Shown here: positions 14,722 through 27,294 of the stretch, piece by piece | Layout of the letters: the number at the start of each line of letters is the position of its first letter | Position numbering within the stretch: position 1 is the first letter of the stretch | From: Mariannaea sp. PMI_226 | Taxonomy: Eukaryota; Ascomycota; Sordariomycetes; Hypocreales; Nectriaceae | Assembly: GCA_024336345.1 (NCBI GenBank) | Contig: JANFOG010000001.1 | Span: 3,224,001-3,288,000, forward strand | Direction: 5' to 3' | DNA: 64,000 nucleotides | The notes under the pieces: generated by a model | The model's database searches: none | Seen by the model: only the letters and a program-made list of their open reading frames with translations | What the model was told of the DNA's origin: nothing | Made by a program: the position numbers and the translations under genes

Positions 14722-14735
14722 CCTACCTAGGTAGG
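14722..14735. repeat. Palindrome CCTACCTAGGTAGG
   Basis: A perfect 14-base palindrome. Related palindromes centred on ACCTAGGT occur in other gene-free stretches of this window (33017-33028, 42399-42410). Confidence 0.85.
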
Positions 14736-16620
14736 ATGCAGTTACATAGGTCAGCTACCGCAAAAGCTGCAGTACGGTAGCTGGTCAGCGCAGCTGCTGT
14801 CAAACCCACGCTACAGCCGAATCCGTGGCCATCCCTGTCAAGCCCACAGGGCCGAGAACTTTAGACCCTGCACGAGGGGTCCAAAAATGCACATTGCGCA
14901 TTGTTCCGTGTCTCGGTGCGGTGGGTGGGTGGATTGGGGTCTTTGACAAGCCCCATCACGGCATGGATGCAGCCGGGCCTACATTGTGAAGTTATTGTAC
15001 CACATACCAAGTATACTATGGTATCATGACACTACCTCATACTACGTATGCAATGCATGCAGTAAGATGGAAGTGCCGATTGACTACCCTTAGGTTCCCA
15101 TCTCATCTCATCTATCTTGGGTAGACACAGCACATTCTCAAACGTCATGCTTTTGCTGAAAGAGATCTGTCGATTCGATTCGACCCGGGAAGCGAGGACT
15201 CATCTTGGCGCACACAACAAACTGTAAGACACATCTCAGCACTGTGAGTCTATCAACAAAGCTATGGAAATTACTTTTTCTATAGTGCCTGGGCGGAGGT
15301 ATGGACTCAGATTGGGCCGTCTCATCCCGACACCACTCGCACACCAAAGGGACTAGGTAAAATATCAACGGATGGCCCGTCATAGGCAAAGATTCCCTCC
15401 TCGCGATCCCCCATCGAATGCTATAACCGCCAAATCTCATGGCAAATTCAGCAATCGTGCTCGAAGTATAACCCTGCTTGTGACGTGGTTCGGGCTCCCC
15501 AGTGGGTAAGCTGCCAAATTAGCCAACTGCTATGTACGCCACGAAAGCATCTCTCGCCCCTCCCCCTCGTGCCTCCATACGGAGTCCCTACATCCGCATC
15601 CGAGGCCATCTCACCTCTCCGTGATATGCCAGAAGGCGTCCCTAGTGCAACTTTAACCACAACAAAGGAGTGTCGGTCTGCTGCGTGCACTGGTCGATGG
15701 AACTTCATAGGGCCAATCAGAGGATTTCACGATTCCCGTCAGACATGTGTGATAATAAGACGGGGAGAAGGGTGCACCAGATTGTGTTGGCAACAGCGAG
15801 ATTAAAAAAAAAAAAATAGAACTGTGTGTGCCCGAATCTTCCCCCAATTCAATCGTCAGCACTGGGCTTTTTCTCATCAATTTTGTGGAAGAAGAAGTTG
15901 ATAAATATGCCCTGGGTTTCATCCGTATAGCAAGGGGGTGGGAAATGAAAGGGAAAAAAATTCTTGTCTATTTCTTTTTTTTTTTTTTTTTTTCTATTTG
16001 TTCCCTTTTCTTTTCCTTTCTTTTTTCAATCTTCTTCTTTTACATTCTCTGCATGTCAAATCTCAAATCTGACCATTGCCAGCAAAACCCCACCATCAGC
16101 TGGCATCCTGTTCAGCCCCCAGACCCAAGATTCCTCTGTACAGCCAATGGGTCCTCTATCAGATGACTATTTTGCATCAATGATATCGATGACATGTCCT
16201 TTGCGTAAACGGCTGATAATAGTGTATCCCGGAAGGGATGGAACTAGTAGGAAAACAAAGAGGTGGAGACTTTCTCCCGTGTATAACTACCTCAAAGTAG
16301 GGACGGGAATCCATAGAAATAAATAGTGCCTAGGGTGTATAAGGGCGCGGAAGCTAAGTACCCACAAGGCTAGCTAGGTACTCGCTCCTCTATGTAAGGC
16401 AGATGGGGGATAGGGAATAAAAATAAATAAAAAATAGAAATAAAAAAAAATAAAGGTAAAAGATTCTATATGGAGCATTGTACAAAGTCTAGTGAAAATC
16501 AGAATCGCCCATTCGCCTTAATACGACAACTGTACCAACTATAGAGTACACCCCTCTCGCCGGTACTGGCCTAGTTTCTGTATCTCCTCCTCTTGTCGCT
16601 TTCCTCGTTTCTACAGAAAC

Positions 16621-16637
16621 TCTCTCTCTCTCTCTCT
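16621..16637. repeat. CT dinucleotide tract
   Basis: Uninterrupted TC repeats over 17 bases in the gene-free stretch upstream of the aquaporin gene. Confidence 0.9.
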
Positions 16638-16710
16638 TTCGTCAACAATGTGGATATGTCTTTGATCAATCGTCGAAGGCACTCTATTACGAAGTAGACT
16701 TGGCCTGAAG

Positions 16711-16742
16711 GAGGGGAGACGGGGGAGGGGGAGGGGGAGGGG
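16711..16742 (+). repeat. G-quadruplex-forming G-rich tract
   Basis: The plus strand has five G runs of four or five, mostly separated by single A residues. This exceeds the usual rule of four runs of three G with loops of 1-7. It lies about 1.1 kb upstream of the aquaporin start. Confidence 0.75.
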
Positions 16743-17008
16743 AGCCTAAGATTCGAAAACCTTGCAGCCCACGCCAAGGCGTCCCGAGCCCGAGACATTC
16801 CAACGTCTCAGCTCCATCTCCCGCGGGTAAATTACCTGCATTCTTCAAGTAGAAAAACCCTTGCACTGTAGGTATGGAACCTGGGCTATAGAGTATGAAC
16901 TACTGCAATCCGTAAATTAATAGTTATCTCAGTAAAGGGTTCTCTTAAGACCTATGTAGCTAGTATTATCAAGTCCGTCCCCTTCCACCCCTCCCCCTCG
17001 CCTCCCAT

Positions 17009-17040
17009 CCTCCTCCTCCTCCTCCTCCTCTTCCTCCTCC
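17009..17040. repeat. CCT trinucleotide tract
   Basis: Nearly perfect CCT repeats over about 32 bases, with one TTC interruption, in non-coding DNA. Confidence 0.9.
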
Positions 17041-17710
17041 ACCCATCCCCTTCCGGCCGGGGGCGGCTCCGTCCCCTGCCGAACAAAGAATTGAAGGGCC
17101 CCATCCCGTGAAAAGGCTCTTTTGACGTATCATAAACGAGGCCAGCCCTCATTACAGTTTCGAGCTGAGTATGCAAGAGGGCATGTATTTTACAGGCTAA
17201 GAAGTAAGAAATCTCCGAACACACCCCCTCCCTCCCCTTCTCCCTCCCAATAAAGGCAAAATACGACCTTGTCGAGACAAATATCGGTCCAACTTTGGTT
17301 ATGAAAAGGACCGTATGCCTGAGGGGGCGTCTCAATGAAGAAGATAGGAATATCCGTTTCCGGGAACTCCTCGACGATTGTGGAAACATATTCATCGCAC
17401 CTTACCCATGGTTACAGCTGTAATGGTGGGACATGTGAAGAATTTTGCCCTACCTCTTTTGCAACTTGCCTCAAACCTGTTGTATGAGGTGTGTAGGCAA
17501 GAAACAAAAAAGGGTAGAGGTTTATGATGTTATGGTATGGTATGGTGTTATCCCGTACACCCAGCCCATCTCACATGCACGCGCACCCCTCAAGCTACGC
17601 ACTTGTCGAAAGGCTTCAAGCTAACACCCTTGGCATCCACTCAAATCTAATAGACGATTACTGGCTATGAAGCCGAGGAAGAGAAGACCCAGTCAGATCT
17701 CGCTGGAGGA

Positions 17711-17716
17711 TATATA
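17711..17716 (+). promoter_or_regulatory. Possible TATA box of the aquaporin gene
   Basis: TATATA lies about 148 bases before the start codon at 17859. Weak evidence from position only. Confidence 0.35.
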
Positions 17717-17858
17717 CCTCCCTTCGGGAACGGCCTGATGCAAACCTGAAGCAAGCTTGACCATTATCCCTAAGTCAGTTTAAGATAACACAACAAAGAG
17801 CACAACTCTCTCTGATACACCAAACGTTCCCAGCCCCCAGCTGTCAGCACAAACCAAG

Positions 17859-18909
17859 ATGAGCCCTCCTCCATCATCGAATGGCGCGGTGCCCCCTGCC
17901 GAGCGTCACCATATGATTCCGACTCCTCTTAGGAACATGGTGGTTCTCGTCTTTGCCGAGTTCTGGGGCACCTTCATGTTCCTCCTCCTATCCTTCATTG
18001 GTGCCGAAACTGCTATCAACACCAACAACCCAACTGATCCAGATGCACCTCTTGAGCCCTTTAGTTTGATGTACATTGCTGCATCTTTCGGCTCAGCTCT
18101 GGCTGTCAATGTCTGGATCTTCTATCGCATCTCTGGTGGAATGTTCAATCCAGCTGTAAGAGAAAACCCTCCGGATCCAAGCTCTCAACCTCGGCTTGCT
18201 ATGATCCTCTTCTTTTTTTTTTTTTTAACTATGCTAACCCTTTGGTTCAAAGGTCACTCTCGGTCTTGTACTTGTCGGTGCCGTCAAGCCCATTCGTGGC
18301 CTCATCATCTTCCCTACCCAGATCGTTGCTGGTATTGCTGCCGCCGCTGTTACCGATGGTCTCATTCCCGGCCCTCTCAAGGTGGCCAACACACTTGGTG
18401 GCGGTGCCAACCGAACACAGGGACTCTTCATAGAGATGTTCCTGACTGCCCAGCTTGTGTTGACTGTATACTTCCTCGCTGTTGAGAAGCATCGTGGTAC
18501 CTACCTGGCCCCTATTGGCATTGGTCTCTCCGTCTTCATTGCCCATATGGTGGCGACCAACTACACTGGCACATCCATCAACCCAGCCCGATCATTTGGT
18601 CCCGCTTGCATCGTTGGTTTCACCAACTACCAGTGGATCTACTGGCTCGGTCCCTTCATGGGATCTGGCCTGGCCTTTGCTATCTACACCTGCTTCAAGT
18701 GGCTCGAGTACCAAACTGCGAACCCTGGACAGGACTCCGACGACCTGGAGAAGCAGCATTTTTCCGTGCGCCCTAGTGAAAAGGCCATGCCTCCCGGAGC
18801 TCGTTTGGACGATATTCCCAGCAATGGCAGAGGGCACCGCAAGACCGACAGCGTGATGACTGGCCAGTTGAACAGTCCGTTGAGCCCATTGAGCCCAGTG
18901 AATCAGTAG
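17859..18909 (+). CDS. Aquaporin (MIP family water channel)
   Basis: A 317-residue six-helix membrane channel. Exon 1 is 17859-18155, the intron 18156-18252 (GTAAGA...TTCAAAG) and exon 2 18253-18909. The intron falls directly after the first NPA, and splicing rebuilds GGMFNPAVT. The second box is SINPARSFGP (NPA about 209-211). The NYTGTSINPARS half-helix and lack of a glycerol-facilitator Asp after the second NPA point to an orthodox water channel rather than an aquaglyceroporin. The cytoplasmic tail (about 255-317) is hydrophilic and ends in a PLSPLSP run, a possible phosphorylation site. It likely sits in the plasma membrane and serves osmotic adjustment. A homopolymer T run inside the intron is unremarkable. 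Confidence 0.93.
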
Positions 18910-19330
18910 TGCGCTGCCCAAAGCGAACTGCTTCAGCAGCTACGGCCGATTTGAGTAAATTTGCAAGGTCTGGCGAGGAGGCGAGTAGGTCTGGTGGAGT
19001 AGTCTCTGCGCGGTATATGCGATGTTCCAGTCAACATAGCCGCCTTAATGGTTAATACTTGGCCCAAAGTCAAGTAACTTACATGCAACAAAGAAACGGG
19101 AATTGGAGGGGGAGATCTGGGAAGAGACAGAAAGCTAAACAAGAAAGAATGGATACAACAGGTCTTTTTCCCCCTGTACCATATATCTGCGCTGGTATAG
19201 AGCGTAATAACCCCATACGATCATTATAATAGTGTATAGTACATTAATTAGTTTGTGATCAACATCTTCTGTGATCAACGTCAAGCCTTTCAAATCATCA
19301 TCTTATCCTGTCCAATCCAACCACCACAGG
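18910..19330. other. Intergenic, convergent 3' flanks
   Basis: About 420 bases between the ends of the aquaporin gene (plus) and the small membrane protein gene (minus). Only 3' UTR and terminator sequence is expected; nothing else is seen. Confidence 0.6.
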
Positions 19331-19876
19331 TCAAAAGTCCACCTCATACTCATCCCGTCGATCATTGGGCGCCCCAACCCTCCACAGTGCCTTAGCACCA
19401 GTCCAAAAGACCCAACCGGCCAAGAAGACAAACTCAAACATGATGAAGATGTAGATCCCGTAGCCCAAGATCAATCCTATTCCACCGCCAGCAAAGTATA
19501 GCCACCCCAGACCGCGAGCGAGCGTTCCCCCGGTTAACAAGTCCAAGATCAGCGTGCTCTGGAGACCCAGCACAGTGAGGAACCATACGAAGCTCAGCAG
19601 GAGCAGCGCCATTGAGCCTTTGCGCGATTCGTAGAAGAAAGTGTGCCATTTTGTGGTCCGCCAGGACGTCGCTGAAAAATAGTACGCGATTTTGAAGAAG
19701 AGGAACGCTTCCAGGCTGAGTGACGTGAGGGCTATGATCATGGCCAACAATATTTGCGTGTGAGGCACGGAAAAGTGCGAACCGAAATCAAGCAAGGCCG
19801 AGAAGCCAAAGACGCCAGCCCAGAGGCCGAAGCCTACGGTCCGAAGGTTGTTGTTTATTAGCGGCGACGCCGACAT
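19331..19876 (-). CDS. Small multi-pass membrane protein, unknown function
   Basis: A 181-residue, intronless predicted membrane protein. I do not recognise the family. Four hydrophobic segments are visible: about 12-30 (GFGLWAGVFGFSALL), 40-62 (ILLAMIIALTSLSLEAFLFF), 87-112 (SMALLLLSFVWFLTVLGLQS) and 127-160 (a Gly-rich helix, then IYIFIMFEFVFLAGWVFW). The tail is acidic (DRRDEYEVDF). There is no signal peptide distinct from the first helix. An in-frame ATG at 19975 would add 33 residues that look like 5' UTR, so the start at MSASPLINNN is preferred. The length of open frame and hydrophobic periodicity make it a credible gene. Confidence 0.72.
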   Translation of the reverse strand: MSASPLINNNLRTVGFGLWAGVFGFSALLDFGSHFSVPHTQILLAMIIALTSLSLEAFLFFKIAYYFSATSWRTTKWHTFFYESRKGSMALLLLSFVWFLTVLGLQSTLILDLLTGGTLARGLGWLYFAGGGIGLILGYGIYIFIMFEFVFLAGWVFWTGAKALWRVGAPNDRRDEYEVDF

Positions 19877-20526
19877 GTTTATTGTGTTTAATTTTTTTTT
19901 TCCGGAGATGGCTTGAAGGTTGAATGGAGAAGAAGGTAATGTTGGGAGATGCTGCCCCTGAGGAAATCCCATCATGACATGGACTCGAAGGATCAGGGCA
20001 CTTGGCCGTATCCGGCAACCAATGATACCTCTCTCCCTCCCCCGGCTACCTCCCCTGCATCAATCTCCGGAAATATCATCTTGGGCGCCAGGTTTAATTA
20101 TCTCGCCATCAATTACACAGAGTTTTTTACATTTATGTTTACGATTCATCACTCCAGCCAGCGAACTCACTGGTGACCTTGATAATAATCAACGCAGGTT
20201 TCGCAGCCGGATGCGAAAATGGCTGAAGTAAAAAGACGAGATTGAGAAACGAACGAAAAGAGAGGGAAAATTAAAAATTCACAAAGAGGAACGGGCCCTG
20301 TCGAGGATTCATTAAAGTGGCAAGTTCAATGCCACAAATACTATTGATTTTTTTTACTGCATGACGCTTAACAAACTGCCTGCTAAATAATAAAAAGACA
20401 TCGGCTCGTGACGTTATAACCAAGACCTCGCAAGACAGCTTCTCTTTATGGTAGGTATGCATATGATAAGAGTCGAGATATTATTGAAAATGGAAGAGAG
20501 AATTATATTTGTGTTTCGGGGTGCTC
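19877..20526. other. Intergenic, upstream of the small membrane protein
   Basis: About 650 bases with the promoter of the membrane protein gene and the 3' flank of the transporter gene. No other feature is seen. Confidence 0.6.
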
Positions 20527-22421
20527 TCAAGCCCCCTGGTAGTTCACAACATCTCCATGAGAATCAACAGCCAAAGCCTTCTTCTGAGTAGACTCCTTGA
20601 CAGGGTTCTTGGCCTGGAAGATCTCGTCAAGTTCCTCGAGCTATGAATTGCGTTAGTACATAATACACATTTAGCTAAATGATTAGGGGAGGAAATCTTA
20701 CAGTGCGGCCCTTGGTCTCGGGAATGACAAAGTAAACAATGACGACTTGAATAGCGTCCCAGATGGTGAAAACGATGTAAGTCTTCCAGCCAATGTTGGC
20801 CATGGAAACTGGCCAGGCGAACTGGTTCAGAAGACCAGCAACGTTGACAGCGAGGGAAGAGAAGGCCATTCCCTTGGCACGCATCTCGAAGGAAAGAACC
20901 TCGACGGGATAGAGAGCCTGGAGGGGAGTGATACCAACGGAGTAGATGGCGCCGAAGATGAAGATCATGGCCAGAGCAGCCTTGGAAGCATTGTGATCAG
21001 AGTACAGAGGGTTTCCGTCCGCATCGTTTCCGGTGAAGGACTTGGTGAAAATGGAGGTGGCAACAGTCATTCCAAGCCACACGACAGTGCAGCCAGTGAA
21101 GGAGAAGAGCAGCAGAGGGCGGCGACCGATCTTGTCGACCAAGCAAGCACCAAGGATGGCGAAAGCAAACTGCTGGCAGTTGTTGATGAGGGTGATGTTA
21201 GCCTGCTGGATTGAACCGGTGTAGCCAGCAGTATCAAGAACGGATCCAAGGAAGTAAGAGAGCACAGCATTTCCAGCCCATTGGCCAAAGATGGAAACGA
21301 TCAAGTTGCAGGACAGACGGTAAACAGCGGCTCGGTTGCGGAACAGAGCGCGGTAGTCCCACCAACGCTTGTCGGCACCATCCATATCCAAGTGCGCCTC
21401 ATACTCGTTGAGCTGGAGCTGGACCCAGGCAGACTCTGGGTTACGGTTGCCGTGGTACTTGGTCAAGACATTCTTAGCCTGCTCCTTCTTGTTCTGGACG
21501 TAGAGCCATCGGGGAGACTCAGGAAGGAACATGACAAACAGGACGATCAGACCAGAGAAGAGAGCCTGGAGCCAGGTAATCAGACGCCATGAGTAGTCAC
21601 CACCGACGTTAAGTCCGCCTCGGGCAGATCCGGAAGAGATGATGGATCCGCTGAACCAGAGAGTGTTGTACATAGCTGGGTGACAAGTCAGTGGGAAATA
21701 TTCCAGGGAAATGGCAAAGATTGGTTGGTTACTTACCACCGACAACACCTCGGAAAGCAGGGTGGTTGATCTCAACAACATAGGTGGGACCAGCAGAGGC
21801 AGCAATTGAGACGCCAAAGCCGAGGAGGAATCGACCACCCATGAACTGAGAGACGCCGTTGGAGGTACCCTGGATGATGGTACCAATGATAATGATAAGA
21901 GCTCCAGTCATCATGCCGAGACGTCGACCCAGGCCGTCAAGGGCAGGGCCAACGAAGGGAAGGGCGACGATACCACCGATCTGGTACATGGAGGAAACGA
22001 TACCAGCCCACAGGCCATCGTTCTCGACAGCGTACTTCTCCCTGAACCATTGGTTTTGCAGCAGGTTGTTGATGAGGGAACCGTCGTAACTGGGCAAAGG
22101 GGTTAGCATATTGTCTCGTTTCTGCGTGGTGGAAGAACTGCTTCTTCTTCTTCTTACCCGTTCATGGTACTGCAGAAGAAACCGATCAAGGAGAAACAAT
22201 AGACCATGAGCATGTGCTTTGACCATGGGCTAGGGGTCTCCTTGATCATAGCCTCGTTGAAGGCCTCATTGCCGTGAACGACGCGGACCTCGACATCCTT
22301 CTGCATGAAGTGTTAGCCGGCTTGAAAACCATTAGAGATAGGGTCTTGGGAGATAAGGTCTTGCCTTCTCATCCTCCTCATGGACGGGATGCGAGCCCGT
22401 TTGGGCAATCTTCTCAGACAT
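20527..22421 (-). CDS. MFS sugar porter, lactose permease/hexose transporter type
   Basis: A 546-residue, 12-helix proton-coupled sugar transporter for the plasma membrane. Five exons: 22421-22365, 22300-22158, 22089-21737, 21675-20702 and 20640-20527. Sugar-porter signatures are GRRLGM after helix 2, PESPRWLY (about 240), KIGRRPLLLFS in the second half and PETKGRTLEELDEIF at the end. The stretch LLNQFAWPV with IGWKTYI is typical of the fungal Lac12-like branch, so a disaccharide or hexose is the likely substrate. The first intron (22364-22301) starts with GC: AAG|GCAAGA, with a CTAAC branch point and a CAG end. It is needed to keep the frame from MSEKIAQTG into KDVEVRVV. The other introns are GT-AG. 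Confidence 0.92.
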
Positions 22422-25400
22422 GGTTGAGCGAGAGATCCGTTGTATGTGTGAATTGAGGAACGCTTCAAGCCAATCGATGGGAGTCGAGAGCGATATGCGG
22501 AGGGAACTCTGAACTCTGAGGAGACAAACCACAAAAAGTCCGGGGAAGGTGAATGTATTTATTCACGAACCGGCAACACTGGGGGTTCTAGAGATTAGTG
22601 GGTGAAGAGAAAATGGAACTACTGGCGGAGAACAATCCCGGCAAGTCGTTGAGCTACAACGGGAACATAATTCCAAAACGTATGAAGCCACCGGCCAGAC
22701 GTACGGCCGCATGACAGGTTGAGACTTCAGAGACTCGTTTAGGTGCAGAGTCGTTGACGGGAATTCGGAAGGGAAAACCGATTATTGGGTTATGCGAACT
22801 TCGTCTTAGCGTGGGTACAAGGGTAGCGGTAGGAATAACCCGGTAGATCATATATGGATGTTGGGGTAGGCAAACCATGCGCAAACCATGGCAAACCAGG
22901 GGCGAATCTTTGCTTTAGGCCAGTCGGTCCCTTTCTTGCTGCACCCATCATCCTCCTTGCCACCCTCCTGGTGTTACGTTGGACCGGGGGTACGACTCAC
23001 ACTTCTCTCATCTGGGTAGGGTATAGCTACTCTGTACGACTCATTGAGAGGGTGATGTGCTTGTACCGTAGTAGCAGTATCTGACTAGGAATAGAGCAAT
23101 CCCTGATTGCCGGCATATGCGAATTCGTCCACGAATGCCGTTCACAATGCCGCTCTCATAATGCCGCTCATACTAACCTACATAGTACATCTACATAGTA
23201 CCTACGTGGGAAGAAAGCTGTGTGCCAAAGGAAAGAAAAATATTATTCTAGCATCGTTCGTGGAGGCCAGGCCCGCGTCCCAGGTAGTGCACGGAGTAAG
23301 TTGGGGGAAGAAATGAAGCTTGATTACTGGAGTTATCTTAGCACGCACCTACTATGTAGCAGAAGAATGGGACTTTCTCCATCAGCTAGGTAATTACGGT
23401 ACGTAGATGGGTCGTTATTAGAGTCACCCTAGCCACTGGCGAGTTTGGTGGTGGTGTGGTGATGATGTGGGAGCAGCTTGCATGGCGTTTTTTTATTTTA
23501 TTTCTTTTGGCACTCCGCATACGAGTTGACGATGGATGCTTCCAACTAAAATCAGACCCTTCACCCACACAGACACCCCTCGCTCGCGTGGCTTCTGCCA
23601 GCCCATCGCGGTAAATCGATGCCGCTGCGGTGCATGTGCCTCAGGGTCACAGCTGGCAGATGCAAATCGCATGCTTCGCACGGACACCAGTCTCGAACGG
23701 GCGACGGAGACCTACCCTCCGTGCTGGTTTGACCCTAATTCGGAAACCGGACCGTACAACGCTGACGAGGAGAATGAAAGGGAGGAGGACAAGGGACAAC
23801 GGTCATGTTTAGTCGCAGTGGGGGCATGGCTCCTGCGACGAACTGTTTGCCAGTTGCAAGCCATCGCCCGTGATTATTATTGGCCCATGCCTGAAGAGCA
23901 ATGTTACCCCCATAAAACCCAAAGCATCAGGTAAGTGATTACATGACACACGTCCATTGTGCATTGCCTCGTAATTACCTACCTTGGCTTGGGCAGGTGG
24001 CTGACGATAGTCATCTTTGCAAGCAACCAACACAACACATGGATGTCACGCTCTCGGACGTTCACCATGGTTGATGCATGTGCTATGCATTCGAAAGCTG
24101 TACTTTTATGGCGCCGTACCGTCCAGAATGCTAGGATGCCTGCATTTATTTGAATTGATTGTCATGAAAGTTTCCTGATGCGTGTAATTGATTGGCTACT
24201 TTTGTCGAGTTGCCTCTTTTGGAGCATCTCAATTCCTCTCGTCTCACACACCGATTTGCTGATGAGTCGAATCCGAAGCCACGAGTCTGTCGTCTCTCTG
24301 GGTTGTTGTGGAGTTTGATTGTTGGTGACTCCCTACTCAGCAACCCCGCAACGCAACCCCGTGGGATGATGGATGCTTCTGGGGATTCTGGAGAAGCTAC
24401 AGGAGTGCGCCGCGCCGCCCGGTTATCGGTCGTCGAGCTGGTCAAACATTTTCTCAATTTGAAGAGACGGCTACTTCCGAAAACTCGTGAACGGTATGGA
24501 GTAATAAGAGGCTCTCAATACTGCATCTAGAAGCCCAGGAACACGGACCCGAAGCACTGGGAACGCTTACAAATAAATGAAGCGGCCCGTGGTTTCTCTT
24601 GCAGGAATTTGCTTCAATTGCACAAAAGTTTGCAGCCCGCAAATAAACGGCCATGATTCCCGACAAAGCCACAAGGCGGAGAAGTGTGGGTTGTCACCTG
24701 GTGAAGGCCTTTCCTCGGCCGTATTCCGACGGCCCGTCATCGCGGTTGTATGAGAGACAGTAGGGCGAATCAGAGGCCACCAAATCTTCCCCAGCTTGAG
24801 CTCGGCTTGAGAAAGACCGCTTTCAGGGGGTTTCTCCGGCTCTTGCGTACTAAACAAGTCATCCACTGCCATTTCGCCGCTGTACACGAGTCTGGACAGG
24901 ACGATGCCCTCACAACCCTGGTAAGATCGATAATATGGAGAAGTACAAGAGTATGGAATCACTACCTCTGAGTTCGGTCTGTACATCCTACGCGTGTCCA
25001 ATCAATGTATTTCTTATCCACACCTATTACACCTCTCCCTTGTCCACATCAAATCTTTCAACCTCTAATCTGTACTCTTTGGTACTTTGGAAGCTGCCGT
25101 TCGGGTCACAAGTTCACAACCTGTCCCATGTTCACTCCAGTTTATCCAACCGTAGCTCCAACTCTCGTCAAACAAATGCGCGCAACTAATCGTGGTGTAA
25201 TGATCCCCAGTATTCATGGCCGATATCACGCCATCTTCTTTGATATTTACTGTTGCTCTATTCCGCGGGATTGCCACCACCCAATAATCTTTAAACGTGC
25301 ATTTTAACATCGTCAATTTTGTAAATCTGTTTCTTTAACAAGGCGCTCCTGAGAATACGACGGGGCAAATGTTTTTCTAACAATATTGTACTAGCCATCT

Positions 25401-27294
25401 TTCAGGTCAATAATCGGCAACTTTGATACCGGACTGACTACATTTGAGTGTGTGAACAAAACCCAACGTAATGAAAAAGCTTCAGCACGAGGGGACCATG
25501 GTCCAAAAGGGGGGTTTCAGGGTAAATTGGTCATTCTTTTCACTCACAGCCAGAGAGTTATCCCCTCTTCGTTTCGCAAATCCGAGTGATAAACTCCCAA
25601 AAACCTGTGTCTAAAAGTGCAGGAATAGCTACTGACATTGATCCATCCTTGAGACCGAAATACCATCAAACTCACCCCCAGCCTGAGTAAAGTTCACTAG
25701 ATTGAAGACGGACATGTAATGATCAGAATTGGCAGGTGGGATAAGGCTCAGTAATACAAGTTGGAATCAGCTGCTGAGTTGGCCACGCGCATGAAGAGGA
25801 GGAGATTGGGCAAAGCGGCCTGAAATCAAAGCTCGGCGCAAACCGGGGATAGTGACAGACGCAGAGAGACACAATTCGTTTGACTTCCATGCACCAGGAA
25901 AAATCACATTGAGATAACTTAGCTAACACTCAAGGCGTAGCGTTGTGCATGACTGAACATATTGCTGAGCAGATAGAACTGGTATCTCATCACCAAATTT
26001 GGACTTCTTGATTTTCAGACTCCAGACAGTCTCAATCGGAAGGATCTAATGGCTATACGACAAGAACCAATCATTCTATGTTTCTATACTAATACTATTG
26101 TTATGTCTAGAACCCAGTTGGGACCTTGCGAATAGTTTTGAACACACAATCCAGTGATTATTTCGATATCTCGGTCGGAATGTGTGATAAGGCAACTTGA
26201 CAACAAACTTCAGTGACATCCCCCCAGGTCATGTCTCTGCGTTACCCTATAATAATATTTCGCTATTAGAAGCAGAATTCAGAAAGTAGGCAAGTGACAT
26301 TTTGTATGGAGCATGTAAAAGCTGCAGTGTAGGTATGGGGTAGGTTGATAAGGTGGATGATTGATGGATAAATGTGATGGCGCGCAACCACCTTCCTCTA
26401 AGTTGCCCGTGGGGGAAAAACTGGGGATGGTTAGTCCCCTTCTTGCCAAGTTTGGCAGTCAACGAGACCACGTGACCAGTATGTGATTGATCGTACCTGC
26501 GTTGATGTAAGAGAGGTACCTCGGTAATGTTAGGTGGGCATGTACTTGGTCATGGCTACCTACCTTATTTGAAAGTTCACGGCTCATACGTACATTTTAC
26601 ACAAGTCATCCCGCAATTGTTATCAATTGAACTCCAGTCTCAGCTGAGTGAGACACACCAATTCTGTCATACCTAAGATGTCAGTCAGTTTTTGCCTCTT
26701 CGTACGCTGAGGCCCAACACAACCCCACACCTCCGTTCGACCTTTTTCACTGGATGCTACTGTCCTACCAAAGTCTCATCAGCGGCGGCGTCGGGGACCT
26801 GGACCTCGGCAGTGCACGTTGAAGTGATGCACGACGAGAATGTCTTGAGCCTGATCAGTTAACTTGCTGCAAAAGTGTTATTCTCAACCCTTCAAACATC
26901 GTCATCCTTGCTACCATCCCCACGATTCGGCGACTCAATTAATGTCGATTTGAGGTCCATCTACCGTTGCAAACTACCTAGGCAGGTAGCGCGGCCAAGC
27001 ACAACCTACCTCAGGTGGCGGTACAGTGCCACACCTAGCAAGTGCCACATCCAGCAAGCAGTACGACAACGGAGTCAAAACTGGGCTACCGGGCCCTGAG
27101 AAGGCGTCCGCTTTCCTCCGAGTGGAGCCTTGGTTGTTTGACGCCTGCGGGGGATTACCTAAGGCTCTCTCGCCTCTTGTGATCCTCCGGCTGTGCCCAT
27201 CCTAGCATAATTTCACTCACGAGACCAGGAACGAGGACCTAATACTGCGATTCTGGATTGATACTCGAGTCAGAGCGACCTCCCGTGGCCAAAC
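22422..27294. other. 4.9 kb gene-free stretch between divergent genes
   Basis: Lies between the divergent sugar transporter and the Zn2Cys6 regulator, so both promoters are here. The longest frames (up to 144 codons) have no recognisable domains and no coherent exon chain. I see no transposon or RNA gene. Confidence 0.55.

Larger units (their letters stand above)
12528..17858. other. 5.3 kb gene-free stretch
   Basis: No reading frame here has a recognisable domain, a coherent exon chain or coding character. The stretch contains a 14-base tandem duplication near 13.2 kb, a palindrome at 14722-14735, long T and A runs (15975-15993 and others), a CT tract (16621-16637), a G-quadruplex motif (16711-16742) and a CCT tract (17009-17040). 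Its right end holds the aquaporin promoter. Non-coding RNA or a small spliced gene cannot be ruled out by eye. Confidence 0.55.

Noticed and set aside
15828..16326. Open frames rich in Phe
   Set aside because: They are translations of a long T tract and carry no domain.
16571..17395. Arg- and Pro-rich minus-strand frames
   Set aside because: They are translations of the G-rich, CT and CCT tracts.
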